This document shows, one piece after another, positions 46,380 through 60,123 of a DNA stretch of 64,000 nucleotides. The notes under the pieces were generated by a model. The model did not search any database. It saw only the letters and a program-made list of their open reading frames with translations, and was not told the DNA's origin. The stretch is from Atriophallophorus winterbourni. Its lineage: Eukaryota > Platyhelminthes > Trematoda > Plagiorchiida > Microphallidae. The translations under genes were made by a program, and so were the position numbers. Positions within the stretch are counted from its first letter, which is position 1. Each line of letters begins with the position of its first letter. Location: positions 1 to 64,000 of the forward strand of contig JACCGJ010018795.1 of NCBI GenBank assembly GCA_013407085.1, given 5' to 3'.

Positions 46380-46775
46380 TTATTGGCCTTTTTCGGTCGA
46401 TGTCGACCATGGATGAACATCACAATCGCGTGAATGTTCAAGTTTTGCAGCTTCTGGAATGACTAAACAGTCCGATTCGGGAGGAACAATTTCTACCTCA
46501 GCGCTGGCAAAGAAAGTCAGAACTCGGTTGTATTGCGTCAGTCGCACGCCGGCGGCGTGATCTGCGTTCAGCAGCCAAGAGCTGTATCTGCTCCTCCCCA
46601 GCTTGCAGATGACGCTTTACACAGTGCCTCCAATGTGAGCGGGAAAGAGCAAGTTTTTCCCAACTCGCCTGGTCAATGCCAAGAGCTTTCATATCTCATT
46701 TGCAAACGTCTTTGTACCTCAAGTGCGGTCTGCCCAGTGGTCGACTTCCTAGTTGCAACTCACCATATACAACTG
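46380..46775 (-). mobile_element. RTE-like 3' fragment
   Basis: On the minus strand MKALGIDQASWEKLALSRSH then WRHCVKRHLQAGEEQIQLLA is the C-terminal end of RTE ORF2, followed by the 3' UTR hairpin GGTCGATGTCGACC (46,395-46,408). A short, 5'-truncated insertion. Confidence 0.8.
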
Positions 46776-47399
46776 ACAAATAGCATTATAAATTAAAGTT
46801 AGGTTTATATTTAATAATATTTTTAATAACACTCAGCTTTAGTAACTTTTTCACACAAATATAATCTTCCACGTGTGGCCCAGGTTCAATGGGCTTTGAC
46901 CGAAATCTGCGATGCGTACGTAAACCAATTGGTGCGGTGTTTGTTTACCCCCTTTAACATTCCTAGGATTTCAATAGGCTGTTTAGTGGTGCTACGAATT
47001 AGAAGTGGTGGATGAAGTGATATTAAATTTCGTTCCTTGTTCTGTTTATCACCCTTGATCTGACGAAGCTTCAGTGTTAGAGGCGGAACGGTACCAACAA
47101 CTGGTCTTACCGATTGCTACAAACTTTCATTTTTATAGCAATGACAAATCAATTGTTCCCTAACATTAACCAATTTGTCATTTCGATTAAAATATAAATA
47201 CAATGTATCATTATGTTTAGCGGGAATCTATTGCAACATATATCCTACTTCGTATCTAAATAAATTATGTATAATAGGCGTTTTAAATACAGAATGGTTT
47301 TATTTACTTATGAAAAATTATGCAAGCGATTCGTCCGCATAATTGATTGTATTAAAATGTGGAACGATTTAAATGCACTGAAGTGCAGGTTGGTCGCGA
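46776..47399. other. Unassigned AT-rich sequence
   Basis: No coding, RNA or repeat signal recognised. Confidence 0.4.
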
Positions 47400-47720
47400 A
47401 AGACATCCATTCAGACTAGGTGTGAAGTTGTAATATACCTTTGGAAAATTTTGGCAAGACAAGGCGTTCATTCAGATGTAGTCACAAATGGACTTGAAAC
47501 ATAATTCAGTATTTGCATGAATTTCCATTACACACACACCACGACTGCTTTCATAATGTTCGCGCTCATCGGATAGGGACAGAACGATAATGATTCGTAT
47601 TCGTTGGAACAGTGGAGAAATAGTAAACAACATTTGACCTTGAAAGCCATGCGGGATACGGTTGACATGACAAACTTTTGGCATACAAGTTCATACCTCT
47701 CCACTTTTTGAATGCATCAG
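47400..47720 (-). repeat. Hammerhead-bearing repeat element, copy 3
   Basis: Minus-strand body with CATGTCAACCGTATCCCGCA and the flank CGAATCATTATCGTTCTGTC leads into a ribozyme-like core (47,534-47,582). The octamer block TTCATGCAAATAC and a diverged tail follow. Only the downstream-type flank is present, so one core of the pair is missing. Confidence 0.5.
47534..47582 (-). ncRNA. Hammerhead-like ribozyme relic H
   Basis: CCGATGA (rc of 47,566-47,572) differs from CTGATGA by one base. GAAA (549-552), the GTC triplet (543-545) and GTGGTGTGTG follow in order. The stem II arms GCGC and TTAT no longer pair, so it is inactive. Confidence 0.5.
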
Positions 47721-48519
47721 AATTGTGATCCTATTGTCCATATCGCGTTAAGCATTCCACACTTTAGATCAAATTATCAAAATTGATTCTTTGCTGTCCG
47801 ATTTTGTTTTACCTGGGACTCTCTGACTCCATACGTTATATTTTGCATCAAGCCTAAATTGTTCAAGGCTAAACTTGAAACGTATATGTTTACCAAATTC
47901 AACCTCGCAACTCAGTACATATTTTAACTTTCAAAACTGTCAAAGCGTTTTGCTCTTTGTATGCAAACTCAATATTTTTAATCTATGTTTCAGGTAAATT
48001 ATTTGATTTTCAACCATTGAAACTTTGAATTACCTGTGTGACCGCGAACACCATGAAATCCGTTAGGGGGTGTTTTTGTTTGATTTACGAAAACTTTAAA
48101 TTAAAAGCATTTGAATTATCAAAATGTAATAAATAATCTTCAGCTTACCACGTCAACATTTTCGTTCTTTCCAGACAAGTAAATTATTTTGGCATTAATA
48201 TTCTTCATGAATTGATGCAGCGAAACAAACTACCCAATCAGCGTATGATAAATTTACCACGCGAAACTGAATCTCAAGATTGAGCGACCATATTTCTAAC
48301 AGCTATCAAATGCTGTTTATTTTTTCATATCCGTGCTAAATGAATAGTTTTTGGTGTAGAAGAAAATCAAGTTTATTGCTAAATGTTTTACGAATGACGA
48401 CAGACACTCTCAGTAATAACTAAAATGAAATTGATCTATATTTGTAGGAACCGTATATAACAGTGTCATTCAAGTAAAACTTTGTTTACCACTTATCCGA
48501 TGTCACTGAATATATGGTT
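47721..48519. other. Unassigned AT-rich sequence
   Basis: Nothing recognisable on either strand. Confidence 0.4.
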
Positions 48520-50025
48520 GGGCGGGAACTTTGTCAACAAAACGAAAAGAAGTCTCCTGACGCAGACAAAATTACCCCCGCCTTACTTCGCAGGTGTCGC
48601 ATTGCTTTGGCTGCTCCTCTCACGCGCTTATTCAATCTCAGCCTACATAAAGTAAAAACACCGCCACATTGAGAAGCAGGGATGATAACCCTTATCTATA
48701 AAGGCGGTATCCGTTCAGACACAGCAAACTATTGACCAGTAACACTAATTCCGATGATCTCTAAATTAATGGAATTAATTTAGACTGCGCGCACAAGAAA
48801 AATATTTGAAAACGAAAATATTTTGACCACAACACGGTTTTCGAAGAGGTCGTTGCTGTTTATCGAACCTTCTTACAACGTTCGAGGATTTGACCAAGGC
48901 ACTAGACGAAGGTGAGGCTGTACATACTTGCTACATCTTTATTTCCAAAGCTTTCGATAGAGTCAACCATGACATCTTAATTAAAAAGCTCGAATCCTAT
49001 GGAATAACGGGAATATTGCTGAATTGGATAAGGGACTATCTTACTGATAGACACGTCCAAGTTCGCGTTGGCTGCACCCTCTGAAGAAAAATAGACGTCA
49101 CAAATGGTGTTCCGCAAGCCTCGGTGCTTGTACCTCTTCTATTCTTGGTGTACATGAACGATATAGTAGAGGATATTGGATGTAACTTGATACTGTTTGC
49201 CGATGATATTTAAATATGGAAAAGTGTCACGTCTTTTAATGACTGTATGGCATTACAACGGGATCTGTGAACCTATTTCGTTGGTCCGATTCAAATGAGT
49301 CACCGTTTAAGCATGCGAAATGTAAAACGCTGCTGGAAAATTTCTGCACCACACGTATCAGCTTGGCACGCAAGATATCTATATCTGGGTGTCGTTCAAC
49401 AGTAAGCCTATGCATCATTGACGCACAGTGTACAGAACTTTCAGGCCTGAAACCTTACCCTCGTTAATTAATACGTATCTACGACCTGTTATGGAATATT
49501 CTATCCAAGCCAGGACACCATGGCTGAGGACAGGATTTATCATCGTGCGACGAAGTTGGTGTCCCGATAGAGAAATTTGCCTTTAATAGAGCGAATGTTA
49601 AATCGAAATCTACATGATATTATCCAACGACGGATAAGCAGTGACCTCGTGTTGGCATTCAAATTCTTGCATACTGAAAACCATCACTTAAACACTCGCT
49701 AAAGCCCAATGGACTTAGTCGAACAGGAAAACATTCTAAGGATTTAAGCATTCCGCATTCTCGATCGGATATTCGTCGAATGTTTTGTTGGTAAGAAATT
49801 GTTTCACTTGGAACATTTAGCCTGAAGAAATCACACGCTCGAAATTTATTGCGGTTTTCACTTCTAAACTGGATGAGTATATGAGTATATGAAACAATGC
49901 TGTATGCGACTGTCCTTATTAATTTTTAAGAGATTTTATATTTTTACTCAATATACCCCGTAATCTATGGTTATTGTTATGCTTACTGCTTTTTCTACCA
50001 TAAAACGTTCTGCGTTCTGAGTTCT
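48520..50025 (+). mobile_element. CR1-like element, degenerate, RT only
   Basis: PDADKITPALLRRCRIALAA and MITLIYKGGIRSDTANY open the RT domain. ISKAFDRVNHDILIKKLESY (block A), WIRDYLTDRHVQVRV, then DVTNGVPQASVLVPLLFLVY and LILFADDI (about 49,190) with the catalytic Asp pair follow. The C-terminal block IIQRRISSDLVLAFKFL is near 49,620-49,670, and the 3' UTR ends at CTACCATAAA near 50,000. Stops inside FADD and elsewhere make it dead. Confidence 0.85.
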
Positions 50026-50699
50026 AAGATCCACTGTTTCAATAGTACGTTTGGAGTCTCAACCATTTTAATCGTACCATGAAGAAACAAAGATCTTCCG
50101 GTTCATTTGTCTATATCAGTATTTTCTCCTGCACCGATTTATATATGAATCAAGCTAAAGTGGAAATAGCAATGAAACCCTGTTTTCACTGATGTCACCT
50201 CGTAAAAAATAAACGGGGCAATCAAGAATTCAGGTTCTAGCATCTTATTGACTGAACAGGAAATATTTTGCGCCATAACCAGCTATCGCATCAAGCAGTC
50301 AGTGCAATGACTTCTATTGGATTTGCGAAAATAGTTTTACCGGTGCAAAAAATACAGGTTAAACACCTTCGATCGCCGAAAACAATAGCTACACATATTA
50401 AACCCCTTAGCTAAAAATGATTAGATCATTACCAAAACTTCATAGTGTAATAAGTTACAGTTGATCTGCTTCGAGCCATATGGTTTCGGTGTTTAGCAAC
50501 AATAAAGAAGATAAAGACTACAGTGATTGAAGCAGTCAGAGTTGAAACATTAATAATTAAATAGGAATACGATTTTAAGCTAGTTAAATCTTATTTTCCA
50601 ATAGAAAACAACGAATTAAAAATTCGTGCGGAATCGAATACAAGATGTATAATCATGTTTCATATTAATGAAACGCAAAGCCATTCATTTTTCTTACGA
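50026..50699. other. Unassigned AT-rich sequence
   Basis: No feature recognised. Confidence 0.4.
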
Positions 50700-51290
50700 T
50701 TATTGTGATCTAGTAACCTGGACGAACGGAAACGGAATGCTTTGTATCTGCCATATCTTGAAAATATCGCGAATGTGTAAAGTAACGAATTCTGGAGTGC
50801 TTTCAGAAGCTGAACTACAGAGCATATTTACCCTGCTACGACCTCGCCGCCTATGATGGCTGGGCCACGTATACATAATGGGAAGTGTTCCTATTCCAAA
50901 AGATCTATTGTATGGTGAGTTTAAATCAAGAAGTCGTCCATTGGGAAAATCGCACTCGCGGTATAAATACGAGAGAGATATGAAAGGTATTGCCATTGAA
51001 TATACGAGTTGGAAAGAGCTAGACTGCTCACTTTAGATGCACTTTGTAAAACGACATCTGCAAGCTAAGGAAGAGCATATGCTATTCTCGGCTGTGGATC
51101 GTAGATCACGCCATCAGCGTGTAAATGCTGCGGATCGTCCATATACTGCCTATCAATGTGAGCGCAGCGGGAGAGATTGTTACACCCAAATCAGAATGTT
51201 TAGTCATTTTCAAAGCTGTGAATCGTGAAAGCTTCACGCTCCTATGATATATATCCATGGTTGATATCGACCAAACGAGGCCAACGGACA
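50700..51290 (+). mobile_element. RTE-like 3' fragment
   Basis: Frames give TNSGVLSEAELQSIFTLLRP then WLGHVYIMGSVPIPKDLLYG and SRYKYERDMKGIAIEYTSWK, the C-terminal third of RTE ORF2 (LLRxRRLRWLGHV...IPKDLLYGE...RYKDxxKRD). The 3' UTR hairpin is decayed (CCATGGTTGATATCGACC, 51,255-51,272). Confidence 0.82.
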
Positions 51291-52474
51291 TTGTGATATA
51301 GTTCAGTATAGTACCAAATGTACTGAAAAAGCCTCAAATTGTGGCATTATACATTGTTTCGGTTGTTGCATCACACCAACAATTGTAAAGCAAATATTAT
51401 TCGAATAATTTTTTGATGGTTATATCTGTCCGTGCAACGATTGAAAACTTTCCCAAGATATAAATTATGCAAATTAAATTAGAGTGAATCAAAGTTCCCA
51501 AGTCAGGTGTGTGGTATAAATGTGAAATTGTTCCATTCGTATCTACTACCAAACCACTTTTATCCATTGGAAAAAATAGGCGTTTTTTGGACATCCGCGA
51601 AATCATCTCTATCACGAGGTTCGTTGTGTATCATTCTCGTAGCTACCAAAGAATTTCACGCAAAAATGAATAACTCATGTCAAACAGTAGTCCATCCCCT
51701 GAGATGCAATTTAATGGCAGTCGCTCGATTTGGGAGGAAGCCATTGTTATTTTGAGAGAACAGAATGCATAATTTATTGAAGCTTGATTAATATTCATGA
51801 AGACTAGAATTGCAATACTTTGTGCTGAATTATTAATGGTATGCTGTCTTACATAACAACCATGGACTAAATTTGATCTGAAAAGTCCATCTTCCAGTTC
51901 GCTTTCGATAAACGAACATTTTAAATCCAACCGTTCATAACTGAGTGTATTATGTTTTTAGAATTTCACCTGTTTAACCGGGTTGAATGATGGTAACCTA
52001 TTTAAGCTGATTATTGAATGGAAGTGGCGAAACTATTGCTGAGATTACAGTGACAAATTATGACAATTGCTCATCATACAGAAATGATGCATTCAATGTG
52101 TCATGCTGATGTGAATTACAAGCGCCTTCTGGGTATCATGAGACAGTTTTTACAATATACTGAATTGAAATTTTGTTTACGGTGTCTAAAAACTATATAA
52201 TCCAAACCACGTAATAACGCATCACAAACTTGAAATCCTTGGCCAAAAATCGATGAACCACTACTTGATAGAATATATCATCATGAAAACAAAGTTGTCT
52301 GTAGAATCCAAAACCAAGGTACTTGGATCGAAGCGTTCGGAGTAGGGAAACTTGCATACAAAATTTTACTCACTCCACCTCCTTCAACACTCATTTCAAA
52401 TGCTGCGGCAAGCGATAAACTCGTATCCACCCACTAGACATTCCAGTTTCGGCTGTCGTCAAAATTTGTATTAG
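51291..52474. other. Unassigned AT-rich sequence
   Basis: Short frames on both strands with no domain or repeat match noticed. Confidence 0.4.
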
Positions 52475-52770
52475 GTGCGTGTCTTCTCTCATTCGGAATG
52501 CGCTTCCGAATGCGAATGCTACAGCTCCCAGTGCCGAGATAGTCAAACAAAATTTGTACAGATATTTGTTGTAGCACGATTTGACTTTACCTGCGTTCCA
52601 ATGAACAGTGAGGATTCAACTCGAATAGCCGTGACACTAGATGATGATGAATTATTACTTTATATCTTTTCTATGCTTTAGATTAAATATACAATCATAA
52701 TTATGAAGCATCATGCACCATTTTTTGGCACCATAAATTCGTAAACCTTTGACCTTGAATCTGGTAAAAA
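52475..52770 (+). mobile_element. Probable CR1-like 3' end
   Basis: A frame KFVQIFVVARFDFTCVPM followed by a closing DDDELLLYIF resembles a decayed CR1 C-terminus. The sequence then ends GCACCATAAATTCGTAAACC and TTGACCTTGAATC, matching the tails at 14.34 and 36.70 kb. Weak but consistent. Confidence 0.45.
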
Positions 52771-53636
52771 GATTTCTGAAAAAAATATCTTATAAGGTGC
52801 TCATTCTACCAGAGTGGGTTCGATGCGACGGCACGCTGGATTCTCACTGCCATTTCTATGTTGATTTAACATATTTGACTAGAACGGATAACCAGAGAGT
52901 AGTTCGCCCACATGTAGTGCTTGACTGTACGGTGCTTTCCTGGATCAGGACGATGCTTCCATTCATTTCATGCATACAGAAATTAATTCAGAATACACAC
53001 GCGAAATATGGCACAATTAATCAAAGCCAAGTCAGTTAATTTTATGTGTCTTTCAAATCCGATGAAAGATCTACTGTTAACCAATCATTAAACACGGACA
53101 TGAGATAAAATTTATTTAAATCAACTTTAACTATCTCAAAATAGAATATAACTCTCAAATAAATTTTGAGACTAATTGGTTACACTTTCAGTTACTACAG
53201 GAACAAGATTTATGTCCCTATCGCAGCGTGATCTCCACTAAATTCATTTATGCTCCGACGCGAATGGTCAACTAATGGATGAGAAATGGAACCCTTATTT
53301 AAAGACCTTCAGGATATTAGAATGTTGCGTAATAAAGCACTTTATCTTTTGGATGCATTTTGCTGTCTTGATAGTCGGAGGATTTTAATTTTTTGGGGAC
53401 AAATACCGCTCTCATTTCATGCGTTGATTTTATTAACTTTCTGGAGGATTGGCTGCGTAATATTATAACCCGGTTTATGATCAAGCTTTTGTTCATAGGG
53501 ATATCTAAATCCCTCTGTTCAGTTACTCGGCAATAATCAATCAATAATACTAGACCATCAAATTCGCAGTCCTGCAAACCCTTTTTAACTATGCGTACTT
53601 CGTGACTCATATCCAGTGTTTTGATCAATTATTGTT
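52771..53636. other. Unassigned sequence
   Basis: A 103-codon minus-strand frame (53,317-53,628) overlaps a plus-strand frame. Neither shows a recognisable domain. Confidence 0.35.
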
Positions 53637-53675
53637 GTAGGCCTCTGTCGATCGATTTAGACCATGGATAAGATC
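53637..53675 (-). mobile_element. Tiny RTE-like 3' UTR remnant
   Basis: GTAGGCCTCTGTCGATCGAT followed by TTAGACCATGGATAAG matches the hairpin region of the RTE 3' UTR at 34,361 and 46,385. Only about 40 bp is recognisable. Confidence 0.4.
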
Positions 53676-55929
53676 AATTATGCTTCCTTTATTCAATACT
53701 GATTATCAAACAGCCGTTAACCAGAACATTGAAGGAAAAACCCTAATGAGACAAACTATCAATTTAATCATTCTTTTTCTATGCCTCGTTTGTAAGATGT
53801 GAAATTGAAAAAAAGTTAATACGTCAAGAAAGCAGCTTATCTAATTTGATTTAAAACTCCTGAGGGATTTAGATGTGTGAATTTTTGATTGGAAATTCTT
53901 TTAAATGCATCAGTCTTTCCTTTCGCAGCAGTATACACTCAACATTTGTTGTGCAGACATCTAATTAAAATATTAAATTCACTCACAAAATTTAAATGGA
54001 TGAAGTTGATAGCCAGATACGACAATTTACAAATACCGATACTTTGAGGTTATAATTTTGTAGGGTTTGCGAAATTTCCGGAGTTTATTCCAGATGTTTG
54101 GCTGATGTTTTATTGTTCAGATTGGCCGCTAAACCAGAAAACTGTATAGATAGGATAGGAATCCAGATGTATTTCTTGCAAGAGTTACGGTTTAGGTTCA
54201 CTGGTTCCGATAACAATATTCTGACCTATTACCGAATTTCTTTGTGAGGTCTTCATACCCGGAATTGTAGTACAGAAAATAAACCCATAAATGAAACAAC
54301 GGACGTGATTGATTGATAATTTAAGTGCCTAATTAATTACAGCGTGACTCAAACGTAAAATAAATATTAGTATTTTATCTTTATTCAAATTAATTTTAAA
54401 TTCCCTGTTAATTATTTCGTCGATTTGGACATCTATTTAGCGTTTATATCCGAATTATTCTTCATTTTCGGCAAAAAGCAATTCTTCACTTTTCAATTAG
54501 CTAGCAAACGACTTCGTGACCGAAATAAAATGGTCAATCAGCTGTATCAAATTTTTATTGTCGAAACAATAAATATTATCGGAAATTATGAAGAGCTTTG
54601 AATACGCGTTGCGGCCTAGATAGTGTACGCACGTCTCTAAGCTACTCGCAAGATCAACCTAATCTAGACTTCGGCTGTGAAAAATATATGTACGTTGAAC
54701 AGTCTTATGGAACACATCTACCATTTGATGAAGTGTGCACTCAATGAGTAAAATTTCAATCTAAAAATACATAGATTGCTTGCCTGACAATCATTGAACC
54801 GTAATCTCGCGATTGGCACCATTGTCAATGGCTGGAACACAAGTAAGATTGAAACCGGTTACATGAAAGTCTACCAGAATTTACGGTTTATAATTTGTTC
54901 TTCCCCGGTCATAAGATATTGCTGAGAAAATTACTTGAATGGCTGCATGAGATTCCTTCTGTCAAAAATAGGAAACTATCTAAGATCTTGAAACATGTTA
55001 TTTCGCTGTCATTCTACTTTGTACAACACAAGAACATCCTTACAAATGGGCCATAACAAACAACATCAGCCAGATATGCGGATAAATCGTGGACAGTTTT
55101 TCGACAACATGAAGCAACTTTGGTCTTAAATGTAAATATTCATTTGAGAAGCGTTTGTTCTGGATTCCGTTTTTAAATATGTTTGTCTACTCTTTTGCTG
55201 CCAATGTTAAATTTGATTTTCAAATATGCCTATTACCTACGTGACATGAAAACCATACAAAATTACATCCTGGTCCAGGGAATATGCGTTTAGTTGAGTC
55301 ATCAAAAATTGGATCGTTGTTTGAAATAAACAGTGTGCAGTTCCGCTTAGCACGATCTTAAAAATGTACCGGGGTTTACGTAAAACTTACCCGATTCTGA
55401 GCTTCACAAATTTTGATAACGCATGTTGACCTCTGATTCTTGGTATTATAAAGTACTTAGGCTGTGCGCCTACGGTTTTCATCTTTGTTCTATTGACATC
55501 CGGCTAAACACATTTCTTAGTTTACCTGCATTGTTTCCCAAATTTTTAAAAATGTCCTTCATTTTTAAAACGATGTATTAATATTATTTGACATAATTGT
55601 TGTTTTTTCCCGTGAGCATATCACAGAAACTATGTTCAATTAGCCATTTTCTATTTGTGATGTGAGATATTCGTATTATTTTTAGTGATACTTCTTATTT
55701 ACTGTAAAGCAATGTACTTAAATGACAACCTTTATTAGAGCCGTAGTCTAACCTTATTATATTTCTGTTTTAACCCTGTCTATCGAAGATCGGACATCTT
55801 TTTCGCTTCAAAATACGTGTCAAAACCAGTTTGTTTTCAAACCATCAAGCTAAATGTAACACACCAAGTATAATAATATTTTCTGTTTTAATTTGTCATT
55901 TACTACATTTTGATATAAAACCCGTAACG
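53676..55929. other. Unassigned AT-rich sequence
   Basis: About 2.2 kb with no open frame over 60 codons and no repeat match noticed. Confidence 0.45.
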
Positions 55930-56275
55930 TTAGACATTGAACTTCAAATAATGTTGAATGAACCCAACTTAGATATATTCAAATCAAACTTGGACAACTT
56001 CATGTCGACCAATCCAAACATTGAACCTATATATTCTGCAACATAAAAGCTTTCAAACCATGCATCGAAGTAAACTATACATTTTTACTCCAGCGAACCG
56101 GTTGAAAACAATTTCTGCTCTGATATTTTTACCTGATTCCGAAACTGATCAGTAAGCAAACAAATCCCGTTTTTATTACGTATGCTATTCGTAATTCCCA
56201 TATTATTCTGTGGTTTTTGTAAAGGTATCTGCTTTTTAGACCATTAAATTGAATTGAATTGATTTGAATTAAACC
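55930..56275 (+). mobile_element. CR1-like 3' end with TTGAA tail
   Basis: The frame ends NLDIFKSNLDNFMSTNPNIE then PIYSAT, aligning with the C-terminus of the CR1 copy at 40.17 kb (TVAKLKSKLDDYMEINPNFA). A 3' UTR and a short run of TTGAATTGAATTGATTTGAA (56,250-56,269) close the element. Truncated at the 5' end. Confidence 0.7.
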
Positions 56276-56514
56276 CCATTGTTGTATTTAAAAAAAAACA
56301 ATAAATAACTCCCGGCAACTCATATAACCGTTTAAAATTTGCTTTGATATACAAGCGTATAACATCACAAATGGTTACCAAAAAGTCCGACTCAGACGGA
56401 AACAGATCTATTACAGCGCCAAAATTATTGGAAATATTTAGACGATTGGCGGTATTTCCATACTATTGGCTCGATCTTCGTTCATCTGACACCAGAATTA
56501 TTTACTTTTCCAGT

Positions 56515-56680
56515 GTGAAAATGACGCTTAACCAGTGCCTCCAATATGAGCGTTTAATCGAAAGTACTTCTTTGATTCAAAGAGCTTTCATATATGGTTT
56601 GTGAACATCTTGAACCACTATTGGGGCCGGCACAAAATTAGACTGCTTGATTTCAACTCTCCATAGAGTACAGATATTGA
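56515..56680 (-). mobile_element. RTE-like 3' fragment
   Basis: CCAGTGCCTCCAATATGAGCG, then AAGAGCTTTCATAT and TTTGTGAACATCTT align with 46,617-46,712 of the RTE fragment. Coding frame lost. Confidence 0.6.
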
Positions 56681-57764
56681 AACGCGACTGTTTTCATTCT
56701 ATAAACCTGATTCAGTAAACGCCAGCGGTGCTTTTGTAGTAGGGTTAACATACTCTTTAGTCTGAATTTAGCAAGCAATTTTGTGTTTGTTATTCTGACC
56801 AAATAAAACATATGCTCAGGATTGGGCGGATGATCGGTTAATGAAATCATTCATATTTTGTTCATGTGAGGAATACAGTAAACAGGTTTCCGGAGATGAT
56901 CACTAGACAAAAACGTTTTCTAGTACATGACGATTCCCAAGGATATTTATTATAGGATTTCTGTATTAGGAGATTAGACTTATGCTCACCTATCGGGAGA
57001 GAAGAAACAAGATTCAATGGGATAGCTCGGCTGATTAGATGTTAATTTATACTAATTTATCGGTAGAATAGATGTAGGTCATATCGAATATTACCCTGCA
57101 CAAAAAATCGCGTTCAAGCCAATTCTAAACACTCTTTGCACTCACCTTAAGTCACGAAATCAGCCAGCCAGCCAGTTCATTTAATTTTTATAACATCCTC
57201 TCGACCGGTGTAAACATTCATAAGGTATTCAATCTTGGGTCGTATATTTCATTGTTACGTGCATTTGTTTTTTTCAGAAATTTTGGATACAAGGACAGAT
57301 ATAGGACAAAATCTACTGCTGCACTAAATAAACTAGGTGTACACCACATAGTGCTGCTGCTTCTGGCAAGCATTCATATTGTACAGGTTTCAAAAGCACA
57401 AGCGAAAAGTCCCAATGATGAGAACTCGGCTGATGTGCAGATCATCACCATCCGAGAGCACTGAAGAAAGCACTCTGAAACAAGCAAGCATTTGATTATG
57501 AAGGAAATTCATGAGAACGTAAGAAGCGACATTACCTTTTGGAAGTAGGTGCAGATGGACAAGGTCAGGCGATGTTATACGATATGCAGTCTTCGAGTTC
57601 TGCCAAACGAGTGGAACGTGGTAATAACGTGAAATGAACCCATATATAAGAAATTGACTGACAAGTCATATCAAATTGACAACCTACACAGAAAGATTGA
57701 GGACAGCTTTATGGAAACAGATTGACCCGTATAATATAGACGTTTTATTCAATTCTGTCTCACG
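56681..57764. other. Unassigned sequence with one exon-like frame
   Basis: At 57,279-57,464 a frame follows TTTTTTTCAG, contains a hydrophobic run (HHIVLLLLASIHIVQV) and ends in TGA, so it could be a small exon. No homology is recognised and no partner exon was found. Confidence 0.25.
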
Positions 57765-57875
57765 ACACTTCGATGAATTGGTATTGTCTTGTGTTGTGGG
57801 TGAACGCGATTAGCGTTGAAAAAGTTGACGCAATCGTGACGCAATCGATGTGTGTGAAACGTTGGGCTTGACGTG
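57765..57875 (+). repeat. Dispersed repeat, copy 1
   Basis: CTTGTGTTGTGGGTGAACGC (57,788-57,807), then AATCGTGACGCAATCGATG, aligns with 60,511-60,600. Between them are short GACGCAATCG units. Nature unknown; no coding capacity. Confidence 0.5.
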
Positions 57876-60123
57876 GTTAACGTTCTGTCGAGTTTCCTCG
57901 AAGCCTATTCAAACAACCCGCTTGACGTTAGCAGAGAAAACGTAATTTGGACCTAATTAACTTGAGTCAGTCAAAATCCCAAAATATTTACCGTATTAAT
58001 AAATGAAACACTCACAATTCAACAATTGATTTTCTATTGACTGTCTATTCACGCTCCCATACATGGAATTTTGGTCGCAGAGTTTGAACTATCTACGCGC
58101 TCTCTCCCGTTCATCTATAAAACGGATTCGAATGTTGTTTGTAATTTTGTGAGCTTTTTGAATAGGACGAAAAGCCTATCGCACGCACCAGAATCGTTGA
58201 GAACTGCTGTGCATATCTTCCGGATAATTCAAAACATATTCCATTCTTAGTAACTACAGTTGTCTGAAATTTTTATTGCTTGATAAATGATTGCCCTGTC
58301 AGCAGTTTTATAGTGGTTAACACATAGAATCATCCTTCTTAGCGTATAAAAACATTTCAGGCATACAAAACCATTCTGCGAAAACTGTCTTGGTGGGTAT
58401 ATGCCAAATAAGTTTCGAGAACTTCATAACTTGAATCAAAATTTTGTCGCTGGCGCATCTATCCAATGTGTTCGGACTTACCGACATTTCGACGAATTAG
58501 CACGAGAATACACGAATGATACTCCCACCGATCAGCTTCCACAGACAAGTCTGATGGGACACGCCAATTGCGATGATTGATGAGAATAACATTCGTACAA
58601 TCTCAGCTTGATCTAACAAAGCCACTCGTTTTAGCTACCGTTTCCACACGATTCAATACTAGAATGACTGAACGTGCACAAGGTTGGCCTAATTTATTTG
58701 GGCGCGCTTTCTGGGTTGAATTTTGTGCGTAATTGCCACACAAGCGAATACACCTGGCATACGTTTGTCCGAGTTGAGCACAGACGATATACATATCGTT
58801 TGACAATGTTTGAAAGTTGATGACGGAGCGCAGTTCATTGGATCGATTGATCAATATTTTGGAGTAGATTTGTCATGGTGACGATCGATTAGTTGACAAT
58901 TTTGCGGTTAGAACATTGAGCCTTAATTTTATCATGATTTCTTTGGCGAATGAGAAATTAATAAATATCCAAATAAGTGCAGGTTAATTAAACTTTATCT
59001 CATTTAGGCGGTCTGTATATAGTTGAATGCCATCGATACTACACAATCAATTAAACGGATGAAATGATTTCGAGGTGAATATTGGCTTTAAATGTAGTAC
59101 TTGACCTTCAGGAAAAGTGCATACAAAAATTAGGAAATGATTTCCTTTTCTTTCACTGATATATTCTATGTTGAAATTGCATATGAAAGGACACAATTAG
59201 AACATCTAGAACATCTAGAAATACACATTTCAATAAACCAGGTAAAAACACAAATCTGTGAATAATGATTCAAGCTAATAGTTATTTGAAAAATATGCTT
59301 ACAAGGCACACAGATTAGAACTGAAGCCATACTTTATCAACACTAACCGCAGCATCGTAAGGCGCAGAAAACCATTGATGCTTTCAAATTTCTCATTGAG
59401 TATGAAACGTTACGCGATTTATCGTTGCAAACGCCAAACTGATACGAAAATCTCTCCTCAAAACAACATCACCCATGCGCCAACAACATGTATATTACAA
59501 GGAAGACCGAAATATACTAATCTGAGCATTTTTAAAATCTAATATATGATTTCTGTTTCACAAACCAAATCAATATTTCGAAGTAAAATTCTACTAAAAT
59601 TCCCCAAACCCAGTGGATGCAAGTAAAACGATTGAAATGACCTGCAATTTCTCCAAACTAAAAACTATTCAAAAGCCACTTGATTAAAAATGGCTGTTAA
59701 AGACGTGTCATCGGATTTTTTTTCAACGTTTTGCGTTTTATCTATTTTCTCGTATCGAAAATTTGAAATAAATGTGTTGCATTTTATGGTATCACACAAA
59801 TAGGTGAGTCCCACTAGTTTCGTTGCTTCGCCCATACACTGCAAGTAATATAAATAAATGATTTACTGCTATTTGTAAGGTTTAGGCGCTTTTTGTCGTT
59901 GACGCTGTAAAACAAATGATAAATATACTCTATGAATGTATGCTTATTTTACCAAGAGGATTGAATAAGATGCATCAATATTTCGTTAAGAACAACCTGC
60001 CATTAAATTTTGTCTACGTAAAATGAAAACAGTGAAGACGGCATTAAAAGTGTGAAAACTTTCAGCCGCTATTGAACGATTTGCAATTTACTAACGTCGG
60101 TCAATCGAATCCGAAATGGTTAA
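57876..60123. other. Unassigned AT-rich sequence
   Basis: No gene or element recognised. A 12-bp direct duplication AGAACATCTAGA occurs near 59,200. Confidence 0.4.

Noticed and set aside
54850..54870. GAAACCGGTT matching the hammerhead 3' core
   Set aside because: No CUGAUGA-like box, stem II or stem I partner nearby.
56093..56110. AACCGGTTGAAAAC near the CR1 tail
   Set aside because: Order of motifs does not fit a hammerhead; it lies inside CR1 3' UTR sequence.
57252..57464. Signal-peptide-like small exon
   Set aside because: Good acceptor and hydrophobic run, but no partner exon or family; listed only as part of the unassigned stretch.
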